A DNA stretch of 64,000 nucleotides from Pseudomonas putida (GTDB lineage: Bacteria > Pseudomonadota > Gammaproteobacteria > Pseudomonadales > Pseudomonadaceae), in the NCBI RefSeq assembly GCF_005080685.1, contig NZ_CP039371.1, positions 4,278,001 to 4,342,000 of the forward strand, in the 5' to 3' direction. The position numbers and the translations under genes are program-made. Below, piece after piece: positions 18,357 to 26,208 of this stretch (its first letter is position 1; each line of letters opens with the position of its first letter). Below the pieces are notes generated by a model, which saw nothing but the letters and a program-made list of their open reading frames with translations, was not told the origin of the DNA and ran no database searches.

Positions 18357-18520
18357 TGGATTTGATCACAGTGGCATCACTCCAGTGACGTGTTCTAGTC
18401 AGACATGATCATTCAAGGAGTGTGATCTGCGTGATGGCTGTAAGGTCGCAGCTTTGACCAATACCAGGAGGAAGCAATTAGCTGCGTTGGCACTCAGTGG
18501 ATTTGATCACAGTGGCATCA
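18357..18520. repeat. Two 23-bp direct repeats with TGATCA core
   Basis: The same 23-base sequence occurs at 18357-18379 and 18498-18520, start to start 141 bases. It contains GATTTGATCAC and ends GTGGCATCA. A third partial copy (TTGATCACTGCC) lies at 18570-18581. The repeats lie in the 324-base gap (18312-18635) before the PFL_4669-DUF3158-ssb operon, and no ORF there is convincing. The position fits binding sites for a regulator of that operon. Confidence 0.75.
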
Positions 18521-18635
18521 ATGGCAGGACCATCGAAAGTAGGGGCAATGTGAGCCCATCGCGTTCAAATTGATCACTGCCAGGTTGCCCGAGAGCGCAG
18601 ATCGTCGGCGTCATTCCGACGGCGAGGATCTGGCG

Positions 18636-19391
18636 ATGGTCGACCACTACCAGCTCAACCTGGGCTCACTGCGCAGCAGCATCACACTCACCCTGCACAC
18701 GCATCACGCAGCACGACTGTGGCAAGGCCGTGCCGCACGCGAAGGCGTGTTCGCCATCATGGGTATGGCGGGCTACATCAGCGTCACCAACCTGCTCAAG
18801 CAGGCGAGCAGTCAGGACGACCCCTTCGCCGACTGGTTCATGCTGCAACTCGAAGACAAGGTACTGCAGGCCAAGGCCGAGCTGCTGGCGTTGACCGAGC
18901 AAGTCAAACTGGTCGAGCGCGACCTGCCCTCCCAGGTCAGCATCGGCGACAACCTGAACATCCACCCTGTCACCCTGCCCCTGTTCATCGGCAGCCAGTT
19001 GGGGTTTCTCGCCGTCTACCTGCTGACCGACTACGATAGCCTGGTGCGCCGGGTCCTGCTGGCCCACCACACGGCGCTGATTGGCCGGGTCGACATGGAG
19101 CATTGGATCGATCGTGGCGCTCACCTGCTGCGCAGCCTGTTCAGCATGGCGCAGCTGTACCGGCTCGCTGGGGTCAGCCGAGATGACATGGCCGCCAACA
19201 ACGCCCGCGCTCGGGAAGCCATCGACAAGTTCGGCATCCCACCGCAAGACATTCTCGAAGGCACGCGGCGCTCGCAATTCGCGCCGCCCATCGTCCGTCC
19301 AACAAACGCACCGTTGACCGTCGAGGCCGATCCACTTGAGACCGGCGTGGAGCCCTCGCCCGGCGCCCCCGCCGAAGGCGGTGAAGCATGA
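18636..19391 (+). CDS. PFL_4669-family ICE protein
   Basis: A 251-aa conserved ICE protein (TIGR03761 class) of unknown biochemical role. Hallmarks include YQLNLGSLRSSITLTLHTH near the start, LPLFIGSQLGFLAVYLL in the middle, the helical LRSLFSMAQLYRLAG, and GIPPQDILEGTRRSQFAPP at the C-terminus. The ATG at 18636 is chosen because family members begin just before YQLNLGSL, whereas the longer frame uses a TTG inside a repeat. It overlaps DUF3158 by 4 bases. Confidence 0.88.
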   Translation: MVDHYQLNLGSLRSSITLTLHTHHAARLWQGRAAREGVFAIMGMAGYISVTNLLKQASSQDDPFADWFMLQLEDKVLQAKAELLALTEQVKLVERDLPSQVSIGDNLNIHPVTLPLFIGSQLGFLAVYLLTDYDSLVRRVLLAHHTALIGRVDMEHWIDRGAHLLRSLFSMAQLYRLAGVSRDDMAANNARAREAIDKFGIPPQDILEGTRRSQFAPPIVRPTNAPLTVEADPLETGVEPSPGAPAEGGEA

Positions 19392-19891
19392 CCCTGGCCG
19401 AAGCGATCGCTCATTGCCTGTCATCGGAGGCCTATCGCGAGTTTGAACACAGTGCCTCTCTAAAAGGCCTTTTAAAGCCTTTTAAGGGTAAGGGGGAGCT
19501 GTTCCAGTTCGCCGAGACAATCAAACAGCTGCGCGGCGAACTCGAGACGCTGATGGCCGCGATGCTGGCGATCATGGCGCAGCCACCCTTCTCGTTGCTC
19601 GAGTTGCGACTGAGCGTCCAGCACAGCTCCCAGGGCGCCTGCTTCCTCCGCTGGCGCAGCCCGGACTTCAAGCGCATGGGCGTGGAGGTCTGGGGGCAGG
19701 TGATGGAGCATCCGTTGCTGCAGCCGGAGTTGCGCCAGGCGCTGTACCAGCTGGAGGCCAACCGGATCGTCCTCAACCTGCAGATGAGCAGCCTGAACTC
19801 GCTCTATCGCCAGGTCCTCTTGGGCGCCCTCAAGCTCGCGCATGCCGATGACGTCCTTTTCGATACCACCACCGAGGAGAAACACCCATGA
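19388..19891 (+). CDS. DUF3158 family protein
   Basis: A 167-aa ICE backbone protein of unknown function, recognised from the conserved core (LRLSVQHSSQGACFLRWRS and the helical QMSSLNSLYRQVLLGAL). It starts with ATG overlapping the stop of the PFL_4669 gene and ends overlapping the ssb start by 4 bases, so the three genes are translationally coupled. Its constant place beside SSB suggests a role in processing ICE DNA, which is inference. Confidence 0.85.
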   Translation: MTLAEAIAHCLSSEAYREFEHSASLKGLLKPFKGKGELFQFAETIKQLRGELETLMAAMLAIMAQPPFSLLELRLSVQHSSQGACFLRWRSPDFKRMGVEVWGQVMEHPLLQPELRQALYQLEANRIVLNLQMSSLNSLYRQVLLGALKLAHADDVLFDTTTEEKHP

Positions 19892-20316
19892 GCACGTTCT
19901 TTGTTGGCGAAGGCAATATCGGCAGTCCGCCTGAGTTTCAGGAGTTCAACAACAACCCGGACGAGCCAAAGCGGCTGCTGCGGTTGAATGTCTATTTCGA
20001 CAATCCGGTACCGCGCGAGGGCGGCTATGAAGATCGCGGCGGCTATTGGGCACCGGTCGAGCTCTGGCACCGCGATGCCGAGCACTGGAGCACCTTGTAC
20101 CAGAAAGGCATGCGCGTCTTGGTCATGGGCCGAACGGTGAAGGATGAGTGGGAAGACAGCGAGGACAATGCCCGGGTGACGTTCAAGGTGGAGGCACGGC
20201 ACATCGGCATCCTGCCCCATCGCCTGGCCAGCGTGTCCATGCGCGAGAAGGCGAGTGAAAGCGCTGGCAGTAACCGCAAGCCGGCCAGCAAGAAAACCAC
20301 CCGCAAGTCGACCTGA
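19888..20316 (+). CDS. ssb: ICE single-stranded DNA-binding protein
   Basis: A 142-aa OB-fold protein. The N-terminal region (FFVGEGNIGSPPEFQEF, then RLLRLNVYFDNPV), the core LYQKGMRVLVMGRTV and TFKVEARHIGILP place it with ICE/plasmid SSB proteins. These coat single-stranded DNA during transfer and replication. The tail is basic and Ser/Lys-rich, lacking the acidic DDIPF-type tip of chromosomal SSB. It is the third gene of a coupled operon. Confidence 0.88.
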   Translation: MSTFFVGEGNIGSPPEFQEFNNNPDEPKRLLRLNVYFDNPVPREGGYEDRGGYWAPVELWHRDAEHWSTLYQKGMRVLVMGRTVKDEWEDSEDNARVTFKVEARHIGILPHRLASVSMREKASESAGSNRKPASKKTTRKST

Positions 20317-20360
20317 GCGGGTGGACGTCAGTGGAACCGTGCCCGTCAGCGCGATACCGC

Positions 20361-20603
20361 TCAGTCGCGGGGCCCCACGCCGCGGGCAACGCCACGCAGG
20401 TCGTCCCCCTCGATCAACCCTTTGACTTCCGCCAGGTACTGGTCCAGGGCAAGGAACGCCCGCCAGTGCGCCGGCGCTTCCTTGACCCACGCGATCAACC
20501 TAGCACGTGCGGCCTGATTGTCAGGTTCTTGATGGGTGGCCATGAACAACTCGCAGGCCTTGATCGCTAACGCATCCGCTTCATGCTGCTCAAGTTCGTC
20601 CAA
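20361..20603 (-). CDS. Small FecR N-terminal-like (DUF4880-type) protein, 80 aa
   Basis: The protein is one short helical unit with the spacing W(V)K-EAPAHWRAFLALDQYLAEV. This resembles the DUF4880 segment found at the N-terminus of FecR/PupR anti-sigma factors, here without the membrane and periplasmic parts. It lies on the minus strand, divergent from the XRE gene, with palindromes between them. It could be a small cytosolic regulator or a remnant. The resemblance is based on pattern only. Confidence 0.5.
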   Translation of the reverse strand: MDELEQHEADALAIKACELFMATHQEPDNQAARARLIAWVKEAPAHWRAFLALDQYLAEVKGLIEGDDLRGVARGVGPRD

Positions 20604-20652
20604 TCCGCTATCTCCATGTGACGGTCAGGTCACCGTACTCTCATTGGGTGAT

Positions 20653-20689
20653 ACGCCCCAATAGGTTGTTAGTCAACCTTTAAGGGCGT
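20653..20689. promoter_or_regulatory. Nested palindrome (operator candidate)
   Basis: ACGCCC-N4-AGGTTG-N5-CAACCT-N4-GGGCGT is a two-tier inverted repeat whose arms share one centre at 20671. It lies between the divergent DUF4880-like gene and the XRE gene, as expected for a regulator binding site. Confidence 0.65.
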
Positions 20690-20709
20690 TCATATCTTCG
20701 GGTGGTTGG

Positions 20710-20726
20710 TCAACCATACGGGTTGA
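20710..20726. promoter_or_regulatory. Second palindrome next to XRE gene
   Basis: TCAACC-ATACG-GGTTGA has the same hexamer half-sites as the palindrome centred at 20671 but in the opposite arrangement. It ends 17 bases before the XRE start codon, suggesting autoregulation. Confidence 0.55.
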
Positions 20727-20743
20727 ATTGGAGAGCCACCCCG

Positions 20744-21085
20744 TTGCCAGTCAAAGAGCCTAGCCCACAACACATCGGCCGCCAGTTGGCCAAGTACCGC
20801 CGTGCCCAGGGCTTTACCCAAGCGCAAGTCGGTGAACGCCTGGAGATCGGCACCGAAGCGGTGTCGCGCATGGAGCGTGGCAAGGTCGAGCTGACCGTGC
20901 CCAAGCTGCTGCAGTTGGCGGATATGTATGGCTGTCCGGCCGATGAACTGCTGCTGGCCATCAGTCCTCGGCCACAGGACCAGGAGCAAAAGATTGCCTC
21001 GTTGATCAAGGACCTTGGCGAGACGGACAAGCAGTTTGCCCTGGACCTTCTGCAGACCGTGACCGCACACCTCACGCAACGGTAA
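20744..21085 (+). CDS. XRE-family helix-turn-helix regulator
   Basis: A 113-aa repressor-like protein. The HTH spans about residues 10-65 (IGRQLAKYRRAQGFTQAQVG, then GTEAVSRMERGKVELTVPKL), followed by a short helical C-terminal part. The TTG at 20744 is chosen because GGAGAG lies 8 bases before it and the product begins like its relatives (PVKEPSPQHIG). No better ATG exists. Adjacent palindromes suggest that it controls itself and the divergent gene. It sits between SSB and topoisomerase III in the ICE maintenance module. Confidence 0.82.
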   Translation: MPVKEPSPQHIGRQLAKYRRAQGFTQAQVGERLEIGTEAVSRMERGKVELTVPKLLQLADMYGCPADELLLAISPRPQDQEQKIASLIKDLGETDKQFALDLLQTVTAHLTQR

Positions 21086-21196
21086 GTCGCTCGCCGCTGG
21101 TGGCTACACCGATATGATCTCGACCAGTTCAGCTTTTCTCTAGCGCTCCCCTGTCACGCGACCACCCTGTCGGTACCTGACCGAGAGGGCCACGTC

Positions 21197-23176
21197 ATGC
21201 GTCTCTACATTTGCGAAAAACCGTCCCAAGCCCGCGATATTGCCAGGGTGCTGCAAGCCCATCGTCGCGGCGATGGCTGCCTGCAGGGCACGGGAGTGAC
21301 CGTGACCTGGTGCGTGGGGCACTTGCTAGAGACCGCGCCGCCAGAAACCTATGGCCATCAGTTCAAGCGCTGGTCACTAGAGCACCTGCCGATCATCCCG
21401 CAGCACTGGCAACTGGTGGTAAAACCCAAGGTCGCCGCGCAGTTGAAGGCCATCAGCCGGCTGCTGCAAACCTGCGCCGAGGTGGTGATTGCCACCGACG
21501 CGGACCGCGAGGGCGAAATGATTGCCCGGGAGATCCTTGAGCGCTGCCAGTATCAGGGGCCGATCCTTCGCCTGTGGCTGTCCGCCCTGGATGACGCCTC
21601 GATCCGCCGGGCTCTGGAGGCGCTGCGCCCGGGGGAGCAAACCCTGCCGCTGTACCACTGTGCCCTCGCCCGGTCCCGGGCCGATTGGCTGGTTGGCATC
21701 AACCTCAGCCGCTTGTTCACCCTGCTTGGTCGACGCGCCGGCTTCGACGGCACGCTGCCCGTGGGCCGTGTACAGACGCCGACCCTGCGTCTGGTGGTTG
21801 AGCGTGATCGCGCCATCGCCAGCTTTGTCGCCCGGCCGTTCTGGACCATGGACGTTGTGCTGCACGCTGACGGGGCGGAGTTTGGGGCACGCTGGCAGCC
21901 ACCCGCTGCGCACTGCGATGATGCCGGTCGTTGCGTTGATCAGGTGGCGGCCGAGCAGGCTGCCCGGCGCCTGGCAGCGGCGCATTCCGTACAAGTCGAG
22001 CGGGTCGACGTTGAACGCGTGACGGAGGGGCCGCCCTTGCCGTTCGACCTGGGCACGCTGCAGGAGATCTGCTCGGCCAAACTCGGCCTGGGCGCGCAGG
22101 AAACCCTCAGTGTGGCGCAGGCACTGTACGAAACCCACAAAGTCACCACCTACCCTCGCAGCGACTGTGGCTACCTACCCGAGAGCATGCTGGACGAGGT
22201 ACCGCGCGTACTAAAGGCCTTGGCCGCAGCAGACCCGACGCTTGGCCAGCGCTTCAAGGAACTCGATCCGACACGGCGGGCCCGCGCCTGGAACGGCAGC
22301 AAGGTCACCGCCCACCACGGCATCATCCCCACCGCCGTGGTGATCCCGCTGGATCAGTTGTCCGAGCGCGAGCGCGCCGTGTACACGTTGATCCGCGCCC
22401 GCTACCTGGCGCAGTTTCTGCCCCACCACGAATACCTGAAGACCCAGGTGCAGTTGCGCAGCCGGGCCGATCAGTTGCTGGCCCGCGGCAAGCAGATCCA
22501 GGTGCGTGGCTGGAAAGCCGTGATCGATGAAACCGATGCCACTGAGCCGACCGAGCAAACGCAGCGGCTGCCCACCCTGCAGAAAGGCGCCTCGGTTGCT
22601 GTACGCGACGCCATGGTCAACACGCAGCGCACCCAGCCGCCCAAACCCTACACCGAAGGCACACTGGTCAAAGCGATGAAAACCATCGCCAACCAGGTGG
22701 CCGACCTGCGCCTGAAGCAAACCTTGAAAGACAGCATTGGTATCGGCACCGAGGCCACTCGCGCCGCGATCATCCAGGGCCTGATCGATCACGGCTACCT
22801 GACCAAGAAAAAGCGCAGCCTGGCGGCGTCTGCCGCCGCCCACACGTTGATCGAAGCCGTTCCGCGTGAGGTTGCTGACCCGGTGATGACAGCAGTGTGG
22901 GAACAAGCACTGGCACGGATCGAGACCGGGCAGCTGAGTGTCGAGGCGTTTCTCGCCAAGCAGTCGGCCTGGCTCACCCAGGTCGTGCGCAGCCAAGCCT
23001 CGTTGAACCTGCAGCTACCCCGTTCGAAAGGTCCAGCCTGCCCCGTGTGCCGCAGTCCCATGCGCCAGCGCAAAGGCCGCACCGGCAACTTCTGGTCCTG
23101 TGTGCGCTACCCGGACTGCAAGGGCACCAAGCCAGTGAAGGCCAGCGCGGCGCCCGCCAAGCCGAAGCGGACATGA
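21197..23176 (+). CDS. topB: DNA topoisomerase III (ICE TopB)
   Basis: A 659-aa type IA topoisomerase. The Toprim domain is N-terminal (LYICEKPSQARDIA and the acidic motif TDADREGEMIARE). The core has VGRVQTPTLRL and the catalytic Tyr319 in VTTYPRSDCGYLPES, and a C-terminal zinc finger lies near 620 (CPVCRSPMRQRKG, then CVRYPDCKGT). It relaxes and decatenates DNA through single-strand passage. Copies on ICEs are thought to help resolve replication or transfer intermediates. The start follows a GAGAGGGCC stretch, and the length is normal for ICE TopB. Confidence 0.95.
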   Translation: MRLYICEKPSQARDIARVLQAHRRGDGCLQGTGVTVTWCVGHLLETAPPETYGHQFKRWSLEHLPIIPQHWQLVVKPKVAAQLKAISRLLQTCAEVVIATDADREGEMIAREILERCQYQGPILRLWLSALDDASIRRALEALRPGEQTLPLYHCALARSRADWLVGINLSRLFTLLGRRAGFDGTLPVGRVQTPTLRLVVERDRAIASFVARPFWTMDVVLHADGAEFGARWQPPAAHCDDAGRCVDQVAAEQAARRLAAAHSVQVERVDVERVTEGPPLPFDLGTLQEICSAKLGLGAQETLSVAQALYETHKVTTYPRSDCGYLPESMLDEVPRVLKALAAADPTLGQRFKELDPTRRARAWNGSKVTAHHGIIPTAVVIPLDQLSERERAVYTLIRARYLAQFLPHHEYLKTQVQLRSRADQLLARGKQIQVRGWKAVIDETDATEPTEQTQRLPTLQKGASVAVRDAMVNTQRTQPPKPYTEGTLVKAMKTIANQVADLRLKQTLKDSIGIGTEATRAAIIQGLIDHGYLTKKKRSLAASAAAHTLIEAVPREVADPVMTAVWEQALARIETGQLSVEAFLAKQSAWLTQVVRSQASLNLQLPRSKGPACPVCRSPMRQRKGRTGNFWSCVRYPDCKGTKPVKASAAPAKPKRT

Positions 23177-23590
23177 CTGCTTGACGCTGGGGCCAGTCGC
23201 TGATGTAGTGGACAGGCCCCTCGCCGTTGGCGACCCTAGGCCGATTCGCTCCGGGCAGCTCGGCCAGACTCGTTGAGTTCGGAGCCTCTTTCACTACGCT
23301 GCATCACTGTTCCGGATGTCCAAGATTCCCGAGACGGATGACCCGTGCGACCTGCTTTAGGCTGCAGGGGTCATCCGCCTCGGCGACGATGCTCAGTGCC
23401 GGTGCCCGCCGGCGAAAAACGGGCGCCGTTTGTGCGCGGATGCGTGCCAGTTATCCCGACCCAGGCCACGACAAGGGTCGGTTGATCAGGGTGAGGAGAC
23501 AGCTGAAGTGAAGCGACGACTTCGCTGTCAATGGACCGGATCAAGGGTGGCCTTTCTGTTCCTAGCCCGACAACCGTTGGGCTTTTTTTT
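23177..23590 (+). ncRNA. Unassigned structured stretch ending in a terminator
   Basis: No convincing ORF exists between topB and the next gene (740 bases). This part contains a 10-bp perfect stem (CGGATGACCC at 23335-23344 with GGGTCATCCG at 23368-23377). It ends at a terminator: AGCCC-N10-GGGCT at 23564-23583 followed by eight T. It could be a long topB 3' region or a separate small RNA. Confidence 0.4.
23564..23590 (+). terminator. Rho-independent terminator with T8 tract
   Basis: AGCCC and GGGCT form a stem around a 10-base loop, followed by a run of eight T. It isolates the topB region from the RNA element and DUF3577 gene downstream. Confidence 0.75.
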
Positions 23591-23686
23591 CGCGTGTTTG
23601 AATCTACTGTGTACCACCCACGCCCACACCTCTGAACCCAGTCAAAACCGCTGTTGACGGGCGCTGCGCACCGTTCTATAGATGAA

Positions 23687-23826
23687 CTGCACCGCGCTGT
23701 CGTTGACAGCACCAGGTAGCCGGAACCTGCAAGGCTACGCTCTCTCCAGAGTGGTTCCTCCCAAAGTGCGACTAGCGTTCGGCGGCTCGCACGGTTATCG
23801 CTCCCCGCGATGATGAGCGCTCTTAC
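23687..23826 (+). ncRNA. Candidate structured RNA element, copy A (DUF3577 leader)
   Basis: About 135 nt with four predicted hairpins: GCTGTC/GACAGC (23696-23710), GTAGCC/GGCTAC (23716-23738), CTCT/AGAG (23740-23751), and GCGTTC/GAGCGC (23775-23820) enclosing ATCGC/GCGAT (23797-23811). A second copy at 47748-47885 keeps the same order of stems and the same single-stranded sequences, with compensatory changes in the paired arms. It lies about 97 nt before the DUF3577 start and is probably a cis-regulatory leader. Confidence 0.7.
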
Positions 23827-23916
23827 ACCACTGCTGTTGCACCTGACCTTCCCTTGCGGACTCACCCCCGCCAGGGCCGGTGAATATCCGCGTTTCTCGC
23901 AAACAGGAGATTCACC

Positions 23917-24429
23917 ATGACCTCGGTAAACACTGCTGCCCCCAGTACCTACTTCAACCTGCACACCCAAGGCATTGGTTACTTGAACCGCGTGCGTGAG
24001 GTGCCAGTGCGGCGAGGCCAGCCCTTTATGGCCTGCGACATTGCCGCCTTGCACGGTGCGTCGGATGACGTCGAGTACACCCGCTTCGACTGCAAGGTCG
24101 CTGGCGGTGAAGCCGAACGGCTGATCCGCGAACACCTCGAGGATGTCCGTGCCGAACGCAAGGTGCTGATCGCGTTTCGCATTGGCGACCTCTGGGTCGA
24201 TGCTTTCACCTACGAAAAAGGTGAGCGCAAAGGCCAACCCGGTGCCAGCCTCAAAGGTCGGCTGATCTTCATCGAGTGGATCAAGGTCAACGGTCAGCTC
24301 ACCTACAAAGCGCCAACTCGGCAGGATGCTTCCTCGCCTGATCAGCCGTCCGAAGCGGCTGGTGAGGATGCGCCGGACTCTTCACGCAGTGCCGATCAGG
24401 CTCCGAACCAGGCGACGCAGCCTGCCTGA
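23917..24429 (+). CDS. STY4534-family ICE replication protein (DUF3577)
   Basis: A 170-aa protein of the DUF3577/STY4534 family. Its pattern resembles an OB-fold, SSB-like domain: [18 protein letters not shown], the variable arm, [22 protein letters not shown], and [15 protein letters not shown]. About 40 C-terminal residues are acidic and Ser/Ala/Gln-rich, reminiscent of SSB tails. The ribosome-binding site AGGAG lies 7 bases before the ATG. The gene carries the upstream RNA element copy A, and the identical last bases before the ATG (TCACC) are shared with the DUF3085 gene that carries copy B. Confidence 0.87.
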   Translation: MTSVNTAAPSTYFNLHTQGIGYLNRVREVPVRRGQPFMACDIAALHGASDDVEYTRFDCKVAGGEAERLIREHLEDVRAERKVLIAFRIGDLWVDAFTYEKGERKGQPGASLKGRLIFIEWIKVNGQLTYKAPTRQDASSPDQPSEAAGEDAPDSSRSADQAPNQATQPA

Positions 24430-24490
24430 GACTGATGCCCCACCACAGAGGCGCTCACATGAGCGCCTTTTCTCACCCCCAGAGGCTGCT

Positions 24491-24748
24491 ATGGAGAGTT
24501 ACTGGCTCTGTGAGGATTGCCTGCACGCCGTGGCCTACGACGACTTCAGCGCACTGTCGCTGTACTACAGCGAGGCCGAAGTCGATCAGCGAATCGCGCA
24601 GATGCGTAAAGAGCTGCAGGTGCTGTTGCCGCTCAGCGCTGATTTCGATCCGGACACCGGTGTCGGCATCGACCCCTTCTCCACTCACCCCTGCGAAGGC
24701 TGCCACTCCGCGTTGCACGGCACCCGGCATCGTTTCACCCGCCTGTGA
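24491..24748 (+). CDS. Small ICE protein with paired cysteines, 85 aa
   Basis: The function is not known. The N-terminal [15 protein letters not shown] and the C-terminal [16 protein letters not shown] supply two CxxC pairs and several His, suggesting a small zinc-binding fold. Relatives occur at this place in PFGI-1-type ICEs between DUF3577 and RadC genes. The ATG at 24491 is chosen because CCAGAGGCTGCT gives a plausible ribosome-binding site, and upstream frame extensions overlap the DUF3577 gene. Confidence 0.75.
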   Translation: MESYWLCEDCLHAVAYDDFSALSLYYSEAEVDQRIAQMRKELQVLLPLSADFDPDTGVGIDPFSTHPCEGCHSALHGTRHRFTRL

Positions 24749-24809
24749 CCGCCTGACCCTACCCACAGGGGCCTCCTCCCGGAGCGCCCCTGCACACGAG
24801 GTTCTGCTC

Positions 24810-25304
24810 ATGAACACGCCATTGACCCTGGTCGAGCCCCTCGACCCCGTCCTGACCCAACGCGCCCACGAAGATGCATTGATCAGCGAAGCCATGCAGT
24901 TGCTGGACCAACGCTACTTTCAGCGCGGCGAAGTGCTGATCACACCTGCCGACGCCGCGTCCTACCTGAAGCTGCGCCTGGCGCCCTATCACCACGAGGT
25001 GTTTGCCCTGCTCTACCTCGATTCACGCCACCGCGTGCTGGACTTCGAGGTGTTGTTTTTCGGCAGCATCGATGGTGCCTCGGTCTACCCCCGTGAAGTG
25101 GTGGTCAAGGCACTGGCACACAACGCCGCAGCGGTCATCCTCAGCCACAACCACCCCTCCGGCTGCCTTGAGCCCAGCGGTGCCGACCGCGTACTGACGA
25201 CCCGCCTGATCGAAGTCTTGGCGCTGGTCGAGGTGCGCGTTCTAGACCACATCATCGTCGGCGAAGGTCAGCCCCTGTCCTTGGCCGAATATGGCTGGAT
25301 CTAA
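24810..25304 (+). CDS. radC: RadC-like JAB/MPN-domain protein
   Basis: A 164-aa short RadC homologue without the N-terminal HhH region of chromosomal RadC, as usual on ICEs. The JAMM metal-binding motif is complete: HNHPSG, then S and D in PSGAD, with an upstream Glu in DFEVLFFG. The family was once called a DNA-repair protein, but its true role is unsettled. It lies in a run of small ICE genes with short gaps (24491-26078) that is probably one transcript ending at the terminator at 26082. Confidence 0.9.
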   Translation: MNTPLTLVEPLDPVLTQRAHEDALISEAMQLLDQRYFQRGEVLITPADAASYLKLRLAPYHHEVFALLYLDSRHRVLDFEVLFFGSIDGASVYPREVVVKALAHNAAAVILSHNHPSGCLEPSGADRVLTTRLIEVLALVEVRVLDHIIVGEGQPLSLAEYGWI

Positions 25305-25361
25305 CCCTCTCACTCGCCACCGCCTGCATGGGGTGGCGTCTCTTTCAACTGGAGCGCCACC

Positions 25362-26078
25362 ATGCTCACCTCAACCCCCAACCCCTTTGCCCGCGGCTTC
25401 CATGCATTCGCCTGCGAACGTGTGGTCCAGATCCACTACGACGACCAGTGCCCGCCCTGCTACCGCCCCCTACACACCGCCCAGCTCGACCTTGACGACG
25501 ATCACATCAACTGCCAGGCCTGCGTGTTCGATGACGACTGCGTGGTCATCACGGAAGGCCAGGATGTCTCAGGTTTTCTTCGCATGCAGTTGCCCGCGGA
25601 CGGTGTGGTCACCACCGTGCTGTACCAAGTCACCGCTGAGCGGCTGAGTGGCTCGGTACACGTTGGCGACCTTCCCAGCTTGGAAGCGGCGGAGCACCTG
25701 ATGCAGCAGCTGTCCTTTGCCACCGGCCAGTACAGCCGCAGCTGGGAGATCAGCTCCTCCCACCTACCGGCTGACGAGTACGCCTACCTTGAGCAGCTTG
25801 CCCGCAGCGAACGACCTGGCAGCTTCTTTGAATGCTTCCAGTTGGTCAGCAACCGTTCTGTCGGCTGCAAGCTGTACTCGACACCCTGGCACCGCAGCGC
25901 CCATGTAGAAAGCTTCGGCTGCTCAGCGGCGGACGTCTGCATTCGCCTGTTGGATGAACAGGTGCCGCCGGTGTTGATGACCCTGTTGTTGTTGGCCGGC
26001 CAAGCCGACACGCGCTTCCTGGTGTTCGATCCCGATGCAGCCCCTCTGGCAGGACTTCCGGAGTTTACTGTCGATTGA
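25362..26078 (+). CDS. ICE hypothetical protein, 238 aa
   Basis: I recognise no domain with a known function. The N-terminal third has Cys-rich segments (QCPPCYRPLH and NCQACVFDDDC) that could bind zinc or form a ribbon. The rest alternates strands and helices (LYQVTAERLSGSVHVGDL, SFFECFQLVSNRSVGCK). Homologues follow radC in related ICEs. It is the last gene before a strong terminator. Confidence 0.7.
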   Translation: MLTSTPNPFARGFHAFACERVVQIHYDDQCPPCYRPLHTAQLDLDDDHINCQACVFDDDCVVITEGQDVSGFLRMQLPADGVVTTVLYQVTAERLSGSVHVGDLPSLEAAEHLMQQLSFATGQYSRSWEISSSHLPADEYAYLEQLARSERPGSFFECFQLVSNRSVGCKLYSTPWHRSAHVESFGCSAADVCIRLLDEQVPPVLMTLLLLAGQADTRFLVFDPDAAPLAGLPEFTVD

Positions 26079-26081
26079 CCC

Positions 26082-26106
26082 AAGGCGCCCTAGAGGGCGC
26101 CTTTTT
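26082..26106 (+). terminator. Rho-independent terminator
   Basis: A perfect 9-bp stem (AAGGCGCCC / GGGCGCCTT) with loop TAGA runs into a T tract. It closes the DUF3577-RadC gene group and separates it from the secretion operon. Confidence 0.9.
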
Positions 26107-26120
26107 CATGTGTTGGGCTC

Positions 26121-26150
26121 GATAAACCGGCCGGCCAACTTCGGTTTATC
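26121..26150. promoter_or_regulatory. 9-bp inverted repeat before the type IV secretion operon
   Basis: GATAAACCG and CGGTTTATC are perfect inverted arms 12 bases apart, 59 bases before the PilL start. The AT-containing arms and wide spacing fit an operator better than a terminator, because no T tract follows. It could control the whole 26-47 kb operon. Confidence 0.5.
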
Positions 26151-26208
26151 AGTGGGTGCAGCTAGCGCGCGTTGGCAAGGTGTCGGCACCTACTGTCGAG
26201 ATCTGCTC

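Noticed and set aside
21377..22996. Long antisense frames across topB
   Set aside because: High-GC third-position bias produces open antisense frames. The topB motifs settle the coding strand.
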